From Roseovarius atlanticus (lineage in GTDB: Bacteria > Pseudomonadota > Alphaproteobacteria > Rhodobacterales > Rhodobacteraceae): a stretch of DNA of 64,000 bases. Where the stretch lies: contig NZ_LAXJ01000008.1 of assembly GCF_001441615.1 (NCBI RefSeq), positions 1 to 64,000 of the forward strand, written 5' to 3'. Position numbers and translations under genes: made by a program. Positions 26,274-35,432 of the stretch are shown here, piece after piece. A model generated the notes under the pieces. It was not told the origin of the DNA and ran no database searches. It was given only the letters and a program-made list of their open reading frames with translations. The number at the start of each line of letters is the position of its first letter. Position 1 is the first letter of the stretch.

Positions 26274-27245
26274 CTACATCATGTCCGCGTGGGTTTCACG
26301 CGCACCCGATTCGCCACGCTTGTCTGCAATGGCCTCGAAAAACTGCGCCACGAATTGCAGCATCATCGTCACGGCGAACACGCCCAGGAAGCCGGCCATG
26401 AAGTATTTCACGTACATGCCGAAACCGGACTGCGTGACCTCGAAGACGAGGATCGGGCCGACGATGATGCTGGAAGACGAGCCGAACCCAACGATCAGGA
26501 TCGTCCAGCAGAGTGACAGGCCCAAAAGGACGGAGCCCCAGGCGTTGACCCTGCCTTTGGCTTCGCGCCGCATACTGGCGTAAAAGAGGTCCACACGCAC
26601 ATGGCCTTCCTCGTACAGTGTGTAGGCCGACGCGAAGAGGAACAGCGCACCGTACCAGAAGCGCACCAGGTCGGCCATGAACGCCTGTTCATAGGAAAAG
26701 ACGAAGCGGCTGAAGACGATCAGCAGCTCCGCCACCACGACCAGCAGGGCCAGCCATATGAAGCCCAGCGACCGTGTGACGGCAGCAATCAGGATGCCGA
26801 GGATCACCAGAGGCGTGTGAAAGTAGAGGCCGCGATATTCGGCCCGGCCAAGGCTGCCGGCCAGGTCGGAGCCGACGACGGCCTCGAGTTGGCCGTTCAC
26901 GCGAAGAAACGAGACAATCGCATCGCCGAGGCCGACCAGGAGGACGACCCAGAAGGCCGCGCGCACCAGGAACGTGTTGATCGCCGAGACCCGCGCCGCA
27001 TCGGTACGCAGCGAGATGTCGCGCGACCGCATGACGCCGTAGATGGCGACGACGGCGAACAGCGCGTAGATGCCGATTTGCAATGCAGCCAGCGCACCGC
27101 CGCCGGACAGGATCGCGCCCGCGCCGGGCAGACCGAACCAGAATCTGAGAATCGCGTTCAGCAGAAACGCGGCAGTGGCGCTCAGAACAACCCAGCCGAA
27201 TGTGCGTGGCACGATCGCTGGCGCTCCCATCGCTGCATTGTTCAT
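26274..27245 (-). CDS. TRAP transporter small permease, extended
   Basis: A 323-residue DctQ-type subunit with about eight hydrophobic stretches, against four in the common ~170-residue form. The DctQ signature lies in the C-terminal half (FSYEQAFMADLVRFWYGALF, EEGHVRVDLFYASM). The N-terminal ~120 residues add extra helices, as in the FcbT2/TakQ-like branch. It works with the large permease 25 nt downstream and the binding protein upstream. Confidence 0.88.
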   Translation of the reverse strand: MNNAAMGAPAIVPRTFGWVVLSATAAFLLNAILRFWFGLPGAGAILSGGGALAALQIGIYALFAVVAIYGVMRSRDISLRTDAARVSAINTFLVRAAFWVVLLVGLGDAIVSFLRVNGQLEAVVGSDLAGSLGRAEYRGLYFHTPLVILGILIAAVTRSLGFIWLALLVVVAELLIVFSRFVFSYEQAFMADLVRFWYGALFLFASAYTLYEEGHVRVDLFYASMRREAKGRVNAWGSVLLGLSLCWTILIVGFGSSSSIIVGPILVFEVTQSGFGMYVKYFMAGFLGVFAVTMMLQFVAQFFEAIADKRGESGARETHADMM

Positions 27246-27359
27246 AGAAAACCCCCTCCCCGGAAAATTCAGGATCCCGTCATATCTTGACCGAGGCGAA
27301 ATGTCTTCCGCCTCGGCAGGGCCGGCCGTCCCATGGCCGGCGTAAAGGACCGAAGCCCG

Positions 27360-28442
27360 TCAGATGCGCAGGAAGCGGTTGCGCTTGGCCACGTAGGGCG
27401 CGTCGGAGTAGTTGCTCCAGACACCCACGTTGTTGCGCACTTCGAGGAAGCTGTCGATGATCTCGGCCGCCAGCGCACTGTGGTCGCGGGTTTCCTCGAT
27501 CACCTCGTTGGCGGCTTCGCCGAACGCCTCGTAGACGTCGTCGTTGAACTCGCGCAGTTCCACGCCGTACTCGTTGACCAGACGGTTCAGGTAGATACCG
27601 TTCTGATAGTTGGTCTCGGCGGGCTGGCGCGCGTTCTCCTCGGCGCAGCAGACGGTGATGATGCGCTTGTCGCTGTCGCTGAGCTGCGACCACCAGTCGG
27701 CGTTCATGCCGAGGCTGACCTGCGACGCCGGCTCGTGCATACCGGGCCAGTAGTAGTACTGGGCGGCTTCGTAGAGCTTGAGGAAGAAGTCGTTCCACGG
27801 GCCCACCCATTCGGTCGCGTCGATGGCGCCCGAAACCAGGTTTTCGTAGATCTGACCGCCCGGAAGCGAGACCGGCGAGGCGCCGACCTTGGCCATGACG
27901 TCGCCGCCAAGGCCCGGGATACGCATCTTGAGTCCCTTGAGGTCTTCGGGCGAGTTGATTTCCTTGTTGAACCAACCACCCATCTGCAGGCCGGTGTTGC
28001 CACAGGGAATACCCTTGATTCCGAATTCTGCGCCGATCTTGTCCAGCAGATCCTGGCCGCCGCCGAACTTCATCCAGGCGTCGATCTCGGTGTAGGTCAG
28101 GCCGAAGGGAACGGCCGTGAACGGCGCCCAGCCCGGGTGCTTGCCCTTCCAGTAGTAATCGGTCCCGATATAGGCGCTTGCGTTGCCCGAGGCGACCTCG
28201 TCAAAGCTGTCGAAGGCGCCAACGCGTTCGCCAGCCGCAAAGTACTGCACAGCGATTCGGCCTTCGGTCACTTCCTCGATTCGGGCAGCCAGACGCTGGG
28301 CGCTGGTTCCCAAGCCCGGGAAGTCCCGTCCCCAGGTCGACACGATGGTCATGTCGATGCGGTCCTGTGCAACCGCGGGTGCGGCCAGCGCCGATGCGGC
28401 TGCACCGGTCGTGGCATACTTAAGAAACTTACGTCTCTCCAT
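27360..28442 (-). CDS. TRAP transporter periplasmic binding protein
   Basis: A 360-residue solute-binding protein of the FcbT1/TakP class. The N-terminus MERRKFLKYATTGAAASALA has the RRxFLK Tat-export motif and a cleavage site near APAVAQ. Core motifs include MRIPGLGGDVMAKVGASPV and GAIDATEWVGPWND; Arg and Trp-Val-Gly positions are those that hold carboxylate ligands in TakP. Expected ligands are 2-oxo or aromatic/aliphatic carboxylates. It heads the three-gene operon and is divergent from an amidase, which could release or consume such an acid. Confidence 0.92.
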   Translation of the reverse strand: MERRKFLKYATTGAAASALAAPAVAQDRIDMTIVSTWGRDFPGLGTSAQRLAARIEEVTEGRIAVQYFAAGERVGAFDSFDEVASGNASAYIGTDYYWKGKHPGWAPFTAVPFGLTYTEIDAWMKFGGGQDLLDKIGAEFGIKGIPCGNTGLQMGGWFNKEINSPEDLKGLKMRIPGLGGDVMAKVGASPVSLPGGQIYENLVSGAIDATEWVGPWNDFFLKLYEAAQYYYWPGMHEPASQVSLGMNADWWSQLSDSDKRIITVCCAEENARQPAETNYQNGIYLNRLVNEYGVELREFNDDVYEAFGEAANEVIEETRDHSALAAEIIDSFLEVRNNVGVWSNYSDAPYVAKRNRFLRI

Positions 28443-28878
28443 TATTCATTCCTCCTGTTGGTGTGGTTCTTGATCGGGGAGTCTTATCGCGAGCACTAAA
28501 TTTGGAACTAAGTTCGCTAGTCACCGTTTTCCTGATTCTTAAGCAGCAATCCCCGTGCGCTCGCCACACGATCCAATTGGTTCTCGACCGTGTTGTGGAA
28601 ACATAGCCGTTATGCATTTCGTTACAAACATTGATTTGTGCACAGTTATTAGGCGATCCGCCTGGGGAATGATCGAAAGAGTGCCGGAGTTGTATTGGCG
28701 CATATCGTCAGAACCAGCGGCGCTGCAATAATCGGCCGCCTTTTTGTGCGGACGTGGGCCATCTTGGGGTAGCGTACGGGCTCAGGGGTTGCAGAACATG
28801 AATCCGGCAATTTCTGCGCAGAGCGGTTCGCTCATGTGGCTTGCAAACAAACCAGCCCTGGGGAGGGGAGAGCGGAAA
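28443..28878. promoter_or_regulatory. Divergent control region, TRAP operon and amidase
   Basis: This 436-bp region lies between two divergent starts. It is AT-richer than its surroundings and holds an ACAAA-N6-TTTGT dyad at 28,624-28,639, a possible regulator site. No gene is seen; short frames lack ribosome sites. Confidence 0.4.
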
Positions 28879-30183
28879 ATGTCGGCTTTGTCGAAAAACA
28901 CACCCGGTGCGCTTGAAACCGCGCGACTGATTGCAGCAGGTCAACTGACCGCGACGCAGGCGGTTCAGCAGCGACTGGAGATCGTCAAAGACCTCGAGCC
29001 GAACCTGAAGGCGTGGGTTTCCATTCATGAAAGCGAGGCGATCGAAGCAGCGCAAATGATCGACAGCATGCCTGTGTCGGGCAAGATTCACGGCGTTCCC
29101 ATCGCGATCAAGGATATTTTCGCGGTCAAGGGAATGCCGTGGCACTGTGGGTCTGAGCTCTGGAAAGGTCGAACCGCGGAATTCGATGCGGGTTCTGTTG
29201 CGCTGGCGCGAAGGGCCGGCGGAATTGTCCTTGGAAAAACCGAAACCACGGAGTTCGCGTTCTACCAACCGACACGCACCCGCAATCCGCATGACCTGAG
29301 CCGCACACCGGGCGGATCGTCGTCCGGCTCCGCAGCGGCGGTCGCGTCGGGCATGGTTCCGCTCGCCTTCGGCACGCAGACTTCGGGGTCGATCATCCGG
29401 CCAGCTTCATTTTGCGGGATTGTCGGATTCAAGCCGTCTTTCGATCTCATTGAGACCGGCGGCGTCGCACCGCTGTCGCGCAGCTTGGACACCGTTGGGG
29501 TGTTCGCCCGGTCTGTTCCTGATGCGTCGCTTCTTGTCGAGGCGCTCACCGGTCTGAACCTTCAACCGGATGCAAGTGCCAATCCAACCAAGCTGCCGGT
29601 CTACCGGTCGCCTGTGTGGGACCAGGCCGAACCGGAATTGGTGTCAGCGTGGTCGGCATTCGAGGAAGGGCTAGCTGCAAAATTTTCAGTCCACAAATTC
29701 GCGCCGGAAATCGAGCTTGCATTGGCGGAGGCGCCGGACCTTCATGCGCGGATCATGGCCGCGGAGGCGGCCGAAGCGCTGGCTTATGAATATGCCGAGG
29801 GTCCGGAAACTCTGTCAGAAGCATTGAGGGCCGAGCTAGAAAAAGGCAGCGCGATTTCCGCCGACGAACGTCTCAGGGACAGGCAAGCCATGCGCAGCTT
29901 GCGACATCTGGTGGAGGGGCTCGTGCCGCGCAACGCCGTTTGGCTGACGCCATCATCTACAGGGCCCGCACCGTTGTTTGAAACCGGTACAGGTTCACCA
30001 AGTTTCAATCGCATATGGAGCCTACTGGGCCTACCTTGCTGCTCGGTTCCGCTGTTGCAGACGCATGATGGCCTACCCATGGGGGTGCAGGTCGTGGGGG
30101 CCATGGGCAATGACGGCGGTGTGCTGACGGTCGCCGACTGGCTGATGGCGCGGTTCGGCCAGTGCTGGTCTCAACAAAATTGA
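28879..30183 (+). CDS. Amidase-signature family enzyme
   Basis: A 434-residue amidase hydrolysing a carboxamide to acid and ammonia. The Ser-cisSer-Lys triad is visible: Lys78 in AIKDIF, Ser147 in PGGSSSGSAAA, and Ser171 in GTQTSGSIIRPASFCG. The nucleophile loop reads GTQTSGS where most members have GTDTGGS, so specificity may differ. The ATG at 28,879 follows GGGAGAGCGG; longer frames upstream lack such a site. Being divergent from a TRAP carboxylate importer it may share a substrate pathway. It is not GatA, whose partners gatB and gatC are absent. Confidence 0.9.
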   Translation: MSALSKNTPGALETARLIAAGQLTATQAVQQRLEIVKDLEPNLKAWVSIHESEAIEAAQMIDSMPVSGKIHGVPIAIKDIFAVKGMPWHCGSELWKGRTAEFDAGSVALARRAGGIVLGKTETTEFAFYQPTRTRNPHDLSRTPGGSSSGSAAAVASGMVPLAFGTQTSGSIIRPASFCGIVGFKPSFDLIETGGVAPLSRSLDTVGVFARSVPDASLLVEALTGLNLQPDASANPTKLPVYRSPVWDQAEPELVSAWSAFEEGLAAKFSVHKFAPEIELALAEAPDLHARIMAAEAAEALAYEYAEGPETLSEALRAELEKGSAISADERLRDRQAMRSLRHLVEGLVPRNAVWLTPSSTGPAPLFETGTGSPSFNRIWSLLGLPCCSVPLLQTHDGLPMGVQVVGAMGNDGGVLTVADWLMARFGQCWSQQN

Positions 30184-30348
30184 TCGAACATCGAAGTCAG
30201 GCTGTTACGCCTATCGAGACGACTACAGTTTGAATGGAAAGAGGATAACAACTTCAGGAAGCGTCGAACTCGCAGCCCAAGAGTTTGTATTAGTTATCCC
30301 TAGATTTGAAGACGTCTTGCCGCCTTACATTGAGGCGAGGAGGCCGAT

Positions 30349-30796
30349 TTAGGGACAAGCAATTACAGTGATGAGTTCAAGCGGGACGCGGTGCATCAGA
30401 TCACCGTGTGGGGGTATCCGGTTCGAGAGGTGTCGCAGCGTTTGGGCGTCAGCACGCATTCTCTGTACAAGTGAGTGAAGCTGTTCGCGGAGCCAAGGTC
30501 GGAGTCCGATTTGGAACGTGAAGCTGAGAACCAAAGATTGAAACGCGAGTTGGCCAGGGTGACCTAGGAGCGCGACATCCTGAAAAAGGCAACGGTGTAC
30601 TTCGCGCGAGGGTCCCAATGAAGTACGCCTTCATCCTGGCGCATCGCGCAGAGTTCGGCGTCCGGGCCATGTGCCGGGTGCTGCGGGTCCATTTTAGCGG
30701 GTTCTATGCATGGCTTAAGAAACCGTTAAGCCACCGTGCGCAGGAGGATGGGCGTCGGACGGAGCCGATCCGACAGGCTTGGGCCGACAGCGGCAA
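30349..30796 (+). pseudogene. Broken IS3-family transposase genes (orfA and orfB start)
   Basis: The orfA frame encodes SNYSDEFKRDAVHQITVWG with the helix-turn-helix VREVSQRLGVSTHSLYK and ends at 30,618-30,620. It has in-frame stops at 30,472-30,474 (TGA) and 30,565-30,567 (TAG) and no start codon. orfB begins at ATG 30,618 ([20 protein letters not shown]) but resemblance ends after WADSGK, long before the DDE domain. It is dead and sits exactly at the border between cargo and the DUF3489-DUF2924-recombinase module. Confidence 0.88.
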
Positions 30797-31119
30797 AGCA
30801 TGCGCACTGTTAAGAGCTCAACAGATTTAACCCCCAGAACCGCACCGTTTGATTGGTTTTGAATGTCGGGTTTGCTGCAGCGGGTGGAATCCTCTTGCAC
30901 CCGCAGCGAAAGACCGCTTTCCGCCCAATCTACCATTTTTGACTACAAGATTCCCTGGCAAAATCCCTGCATTTCCGACTGGACTTCGCCTGGCAACAGA
31001 GCGGTAATGTCTCCACCGACGCGCTCAAGTCGCCCGCGTCAAGATCTCGGCCCGGACCTCCGGGCTCTGCCTGGTAGCAGGAGTGTCACGCTCCTCGAAC
31101 TGAGCAAAAGGAGATCATC
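30797..31119. other. Stretch between IS relic and DUF3489 gene
   Basis: No gene seen. It must contain the promoter for the recombinase module; an AAAGGAG ribosome site lies at its right end, before ATG 31,120. Confidence 0.45.
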
Positions 31120-31422
31120 ATGACCGCACAGCAATCCCAAAAGCCGAAGAAGACAACGGCAGGCAAAGCCAGGGCAACGAAGAAAGCGCAGCTGATCCGG
31201 ATGCTGCAAAGCAGGACCGGGTCCGACATCGGGGCGATCAGCAAGAAGCTGGGCTGGCAGAGCCATACGACGCGCGCCGCGCTCACCGGCCTGCGGAAGG
31301 CAGGCTTCGAGATCGCGGCAACGAAGTCGGAAAACGGCAAGCCGACGCTCTATCGCATCGCGGCGGAGCCTGACGCCAAACGACAGACCTCCGGTTCTGC
31401 GGAGATCGTCCATGCCGGGTAA
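31120..31422 (+). CDS. DUF3489 family protein
   Basis: A 100-residue basic protein. After a lysine-rich start, residues ~22-80 form a winged-helix-like domain (AQLIRMLQSRTGSDIGAISK, then HTTRAALTGLRKAGFEI), the DUF3489 signature. DNA binding is likely. AAAGGAG precedes the ATG. It overlaps the DUF2924 gene by 11 nt, and that in turn overlaps the recombinase, so all three are translated together. It probably assists or regulates recombination; that role is inferred from neighbourhood. Confidence 0.9.
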   Translation: MTAQQSQKPKKTTAGKARATKKAQLIRMLQSRTGSDIGAISKKLGWQSHTTRAALTGLRKAGFEIAATKSENGKPTLYRIAAEPDAKRQTSGSAEIVHAG

Positions 31423-31822
31423 GCCGCATCCGGCGCGAGACGACGTCAAGGCGCGTTGGGAGGAGATCTTCAGATCTCCTCCTCCGCCGTATCTCTCTGT
31501 GGCCTTCATGGAGAGGGCGCTGGCCTATGAGCAGCAATGCCGGCGCCACGGAGGATTATCCGCGGCGACGGGCAAGACCTTGGCACGTATTGCTGAAGGT
31601 CAACCGGTTGCAGAGGCCTCGCGGCGCACTCTCAAGCCCGGAGCCCATCTCGTTCGGGAGTGGAACGGCCGGACCTATCAAGTCGAGGTGACGGACAAGG
31701 GCTTCCGTCTGGACGGTCGCAGCTGGAAATCTCTCTCGGCCATTGCGAGGCATATCACCGGAACCAACTGGTCCGGACCGCGCTTCTTCGGTCTCAGTTG
31801 CGGGGCAGGGGGCAGCGCATGA
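31412..31822 (+). CDS. DUF2924 family protein
   Basis: A 136-residue protein with the DUF2924 pattern: helical N-terminus (ARWEEIFRSPPPPYLSVAFM), then PGAHLVREWNGRTYQVEV and GRSWKSLSAIARHITGTNWS near the end. It is found almost always directly upstream of large serine recombinases in alphaproteobacteria, as here, where its stop overlaps the recombinase start by ATGA. It may be a directionality or DNA-recognition factor; this is an inference, no activity is known to me. Confidence 0.92.
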   Translation: MPGKPHPARDDVKARWEEIFRSPPPPYLSVAFMERALAYEQQCRRHGGLSAATGKTLARIAEGQPVAEASRRTLKPGAHLVREWNGRTYQVEVTDKGFRLDGRSWKSLSAIARHITGTNWSGPRFFGLSCGAGGSA

Positions 31823-33459
31823 AGAAGATCCGCTGCGCCGTCTATACCCGCAAGAGTTCCGAGGACGGGCTGGAGCAGGAGTTCAACTCGCTCCATGCCC
31901 AGCGGGACGCGTGCAGCGCATATATTGCCAGCCAGAAGCATGAGGGCTGGGTAGTGCTGCCCGACGCCTATGACGACGGTGGTCTCTCCGGTGGCTCTCT
32001 CGAGCGTCCGGCGCTGCAGCGCCTGATGGAGCATGTGCGCGAGGGCAGGGTGGATCAGATCGTCGTTTACAAAATTGACCGGCTCACACGGTCGCTCGCG
32101 GACTTCGCGAAGATCGTCGATGTGCTGGATGACGCCGGTGCCTCTTTCGTCTCGGTCACACAGTCGTTCAACACCGCCACCAGCATGGGACGGCTGACGC
32201 TGAACATGCTCCTGTCCTTCGCCCAGTTCGAGCGTGAGGTGACGGCGGAGCGGATCCGGGACAAGATTGCGGCGTCAAAGCGCAAGGGTCTCTGGATGGG
32301 CGAGCAGGTTCCCATGGGCTACGACCCAGATGGCCGGACGCTGAAGATCAATGAGGCAGAAGCCGCTACGATAAGAACGCTTTATGATCTCTACGAACGC
32401 CTTGGCACGGTCCGCGCTGTCAAGGACAAGGCAGACCGGCTGGGATTCAGGAGCCGACGCCGCACGACCACGTCCGGACAAGTCACGGGCGGCAATCCCA
32501 TCGACCGCGGTCACATCCATCACATCCTGACCAACCCGATCTATGCCGGACGGATCCGGCACCGCGACAAGGTCTTTGAAGGCGCTCATCCTGCCATCGT
32601 CGAACCGGCCAGTTGGGACAAGGTGCAGTTACGGCTCCAGGCAGGCGCCGCCCGCAGTCGCCGCTCTTCAACGGCCAACCGCAAAAGCCGGCTTTGTGGC
32701 AAGCTCTTCGACGACACCGGGGATCGTCTCACGCCGTCGCATTCGAAGACGAGGAAGGGCGTGCGGCTGAGGTATTACATCTCGCATCGGCTGGTCGCGC
32801 AGGCGGGAGAGGCTCATTCTGATGCGTGGCGTCTGCCTGCCGAGGACCTTGAATCTAAGGTCGCCAAATTAGTCCAGATGATGCTTGCCGAGCATGGCTT
32901 CTCGACGAAGCTCGTGCGGGGCGCATCCGCTGATGCCATCGGTCGCCAGGCCGCAACGCTGGCCGCTCATGCCGCCGGTGCAGACCCCGCGACGCTTCTC
33001 GGCTTGGTGGGGCGGATCGACATCATGCCCGGACAGCTTGACCTGCGGCTTGGCGCCGGGACCCTGGCCGAGCTGCTCGGCATCGATCCGGACGATCTCG
33101 ATCGAACCAACCTCGACCGATCCTTTCCGTTCCAGTTGCGGAAGCGCGGGGTGGAAACGAAGATCGTCCTCAACGATGCCCCGACAGGGACAGATGACAC
33201 TCTGATCCGCAACATCGCGAAGGCGCATGCCTGGTTCGAGAGGATCAAGGAGGGCGAGACGGTCTCGGAGATCGCCGCCAACGAAGCCACTTCAAAGCGC
33301 CGCATTCAGCAACTGGTCGGCCTCGCCTTCCTCGCGCCCGACATCGTTCGCGATACACTTGAAGGTCGGCAACCGCTCGGCTTCACATCCGAGTGGTGCC
33401 TGCGGCATGACCTGCCGTCAGACTGGGCCGAGCAGCGCCAGCTTCTGGCGACTCTCTGA
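31819..33459 (+). CDS. Large serine recombinase
   Basis: A 546-residue site-specific recombinase. The resolvase-type catalytic domain occupies ~1-150, with nucleophile Ser in YTRKSSEDG (about 12-13) and active-site context DGGLSGGSLERPAL and YKIDRLTRS. A recombinase domain follows (WMGEQVPMGYD onward, ~155-260), then a long C-terminal DNA-binding part. ATG 31,819 is chosen because it gives the standard start KKIRCAVYTRKS; a longer frame from 31,660 overlaps DUF2924. Its 3' end and the following non-coding DNA are duplicated at 64-371. The tRNA-Gln next to it is the likely integration target. Confidence 0.95.
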   Translation: MKKIRCAVYTRKSSEDGLEQEFNSLHAQRDACSAYIASQKHEGWVVLPDAYDDGGLSGGSLERPALQRLMEHVREGRVDQIVVYKIDRLTRSLADFAKIVDVLDDAGASFVSVTQSFNTATSMGRLTLNMLLSFAQFEREVTAERIRDKIAASKRKGLWMGEQVPMGYDPDGRTLKINEAEAATIRTLYDLYERLGTVRAVKDKADRLGFRSRRRTTTSGQVTGGNPIDRGHIHHILTNPIYAGRIRHRDKVFEGAHPAIVEPASWDKVQLRLQAGAARSRRSSTANRKSRLCGKLFDDTGDRLTPSHSKTRKGVRLRYYISHRLVAQAGEAHSDAWRLPAEDLESKVAKLVQMMLAEHGFSTKLVRGASADAIGRQAATLAAHAAGADPATLLGLVGRIDIMPGQLDLRLGAGTLAELLGIDPDDLDRTNLDRSFPFQLRKRGVETKIVLNDAPTGTDDTLIRNIAKAHAWFERIKEGETVSEIAANEATSKRRIQQLVGLAFLAPDIVRDTLEGRQPLGFTSEWCLRHDLPSDWAEQRQLLATL

Positions 33460-33638
33460 TCCCTGTCTTCTCAACCTCGTATGGCCAAAACGGCGACCTG
33501 AGACTTTGCCGTATTTGCCGGCCAATTGCGCGGCTCATTCTGGTCTCAGGGAACGCGGCCGTCCCGCAAGGCTTTGAAACCACGGCAGAATGCCGAGTCT
33601 ACTTTGCATGGTCTGGATAGCGGGAAGTGCGTGGCTGG
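33330..33638 (+). repeat. Right copy of ~308-bp direct repeat
   Basis: Matches 64-371. It includes the recombinase 3' end (to 33,459), a ~173-bp conserved non-coding segment with the inverted pair CCTGAGAC (33,497-33,504) and GTCTCAGG (33,543-33,550), and the first 6 bp of the tRNA-Gln gene on this strand. Beyond 33,638 this copy continues into the intact tRNA whereas the left copy diverges. Confidence 0.8.
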
Positions 33639-33707
33639 GGTGGTAGGATTCGAACCTACGATACACGGTACCAAAAACCGATGCCTTACCACTTGGCTAC
33701 ACCCCAA
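33633..33707 (-). tRNA. tRNA-Gln (UUG anticodon)
   Basis: A 75-nt cloverleaf on the minus strand. Acceptor arms TGGGGTG and CACCCCA, discriminator G and an encoded CCA. The T-arm is GTAGG-TTCGAAT-CCTAC and the anticodon loop TTTTGGT gives anticodon TTG. The anticodon stem has one T-T opposition at its outer end. Its 3' end is the attachment side for the island. Confidence 0.95.
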
Positions 33708-33801
33708 CGGTGCCGCGCTAATTACTCTGCTCTCGGGCGCGGTTCAAGGCCCGAGATGAATTTATTTGACCGATTAATGTCGATTGTTCTGCCGGGCGGA
33801 A

Positions 33802-34305
33802 TCACTCGAGAATTTCGCCAGGCTCCACGCCCCAGAGAGCGGTCTTGCGTGCCCAGCCACGATAGCCTCCGGCCATCAGTCTGCACCAGTCGAGCGCGCA
33901 TTCGTCGATCCGCGCGACAACGCCCATTTCCAGCTGGGCAATCGTCATCGAGTCCGGGTCCGGCTTGGAATGAAGGTCGATCAACTCGTCTTCGACGATC
34001 ACGGTACGGGTCCCGGACAAAAGAGAGTAGTGGATCCAGCCGCCCTGGCCGTCGCGGTCGCGCACCCGACGCCAGTGCCCGTGCTCGGCAGTGATCTCCA
34101 GTGGCAGATCCCGGCGCTTGAACACCCAGTCGATGCGGTGTGTCAGGCTGGGTCCGCGGCGCACATTGCCCTCGGCGGCTTTCATAGAAACGAAACGCGG
34201 CAGGGGCAGGTTGGTCACAGGCCCGCGCTCTGTTTCCTGTGCGAAGGCGGGGCAACCCAGCACCGCAATCAGCGCGGCACCGATCAAGGCGGAAAACCGT
34301 TTCAT
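33802..34305 (-). CDS. Periplasmic SH3-domain protein
   Basis: A 167-residue exported protein. Signal peptide MKRFSALIGAALIAVLGCPA to FAQ, then two bacterial SH3 repeats (VRRGPSLTHRIDWVFKRRDL with HGHWRRVRD..GGWIHYSLL, and DLHSKPDPDS with GVVARIDECALDWCRL). These domains bind cell-wall or protein ligands in the periplasm. The start is set at ATG 34,305; an upstream start at 34,323 adds six residues. It is divergent from the hydroxyacid dehydrogenase and is the first chromosomal gene right of the tRNA. Confidence 0.88.
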   Translation of the reverse strand: MKRFSALIGAALIAVLGCPAFAQETERGPVTNLPLPRFVSMKAAEGNVRRGPSLTHRIDWVFKRRDLPLEITAEHGHWRRVRDRDGQGGWIHYSLLSGTRTVIVEDELIDLHSKPDPDSMTIAQLEMGVVARIDECALDWCRLMAGGYRGWARKTALWGVEPGEILE

Positions 34306-34410
34306 GGCGTCACTACTGCTCACTCATCTGACCCGGGGTTCTTGTGCCCCGAGGCGTCCTGCGTCACTGTACAGAAGAAAGCGCATTATGGAAGACGGGG
34401 GAGACGCTTC

Positions 34411-35397
34411 ATGCCATCTGGTCGACTGAGTGTTGTCGTAACGCGACGCCTGCCGGACGTCGTAGAGCGACGGATGCAGGAACTGTTCGACGTCACGCTG
34501 CGCGAAGATGACAAGCCGATGAGCCGCGAGGCGCTGGTCGAGGCGGTCAAGACGGCAGATGTGCTTGTGCCGACGCTCAGCGACCAGATTGACGGCGGGC
34601 TGATCGGGCAGGCGGGCGAACGGCTGAAGTTGATTGCGAATTACGGCGCGGGGGTGGATCATATCGACGTCCACACCGCCCGGCAGCGCGGCATCCTGGT
34701 ATCGAACACGCCCGGCGTACTGACCGATGACACCGCCGACATGACCATGGCCCTTATCTTGAGTGTGACCCGGCGCATCCCCGAAGGGCTTTCGATGATG
34801 CAGAAAGAGGACTGGCCCGGCTGGTCGCCCACCGCCATGCTGGGCGGGCGCATCGCGGGACGGCGGCTTGGCATCCTTGGCATGGGCCGGATCGGGCAAG
34901 CGGTGGCGCGGCGGGCGGCGGCCTTTGGGATGCAGGTGCACTACCACAACCGGAATCGGCTTCGGTCCGAGATCGAGGACGATCTGTGCGCGACCTACTG
35001 GGAAAGCCTTGACCAGATGGTGGCGCGGATGGACGTACTTAGCGTCAACTGCCCGCACACGCCGTCGACGTTTCACCTGATGAACGCCCGGCGCTTGAAA
35101 CTGATGAAGCCCGACGCGGTGCTGGTGAACACCAGTCGGGGCGAGGTGGTGGACGAGAATGCGCTCACGCGGATGCTGCGGGCCGGAGAGATCGCCGGGG
35201 CGGGGCTGGACGTTTACGAAAACGCCGGCGCCATCAATCCGCGCCTGCGCGAGCTCAAGAATGTCGTCCTGCTGCCGCATATGGGCTCGGCCACGGTCGA
35301 GGGGCGGCTGGAAATGGGTGAGAAGGTTTTGTTGAACATCAAGACCTTCGACGATGGACACCGTCCGCCGGACCAGGTCGTGCCGTCGATGCTGTAA
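34411..35397 (+). CDS. D-2-hydroxyacid dehydrogenase (glyoxylate/hydroxypyruvate reductase type)
   Basis: A 328-residue NAD(P)-dependent enzyme. The dinucleotide motif is GILGMGRIGQ (about 153-162). Catalytic residues are Arg in NTSRGEVVDE (about 240), Glu in GLDVYENAGAIN (about 269) and His in LLPHMGSAT (about 290). Sequence style is nearest to glyoxylate reductase (GyaR/GhrB). The frame is open far upstream but ATG 34,411 (MPSGRLSVVVTRRLP) gives the normal length. Gamma-glutamyltransferase follows 35 nt later. Confidence 0.92.
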   Translation: MPSGRLSVVVTRRLPDVVERRMQELFDVTLREDDKPMSREALVEAVKTADVLVPTLSDQIDGGLIGQAGERLKLIANYGAGVDHIDVHTARQRGILVSNTPGVLTDDTADMTMALILSVTRRIPEGLSMMQKEDWPGWSPTAMLGGRIAGRRLGILGMGRIGQAVARRAAAFGMQVHYHNRNRLRSEIEDDLCATYWESLDQMVARMDVLSVNCPHTPSTFHLMNARRLKLMKPDAVLVNTSRGEVVDENALTRMLRAGEIAGAGLDVYENAGAINPRLRELKNVVLLPHMGSATVEGRLEMGEKVLLNIKTFDDGHRPPDQVVPSML

Positions 35398-35432
35398 CCG
35401 CCCGCCGGGGCGAGAAATGCCGGAGTATTGCA

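Noticed and set aside
23627..26401. 924-codon open frame on the plus strand
   Set aside because: Antisense to the TRAP large permease, with Asp/His/Gly-rich composition and no family features.
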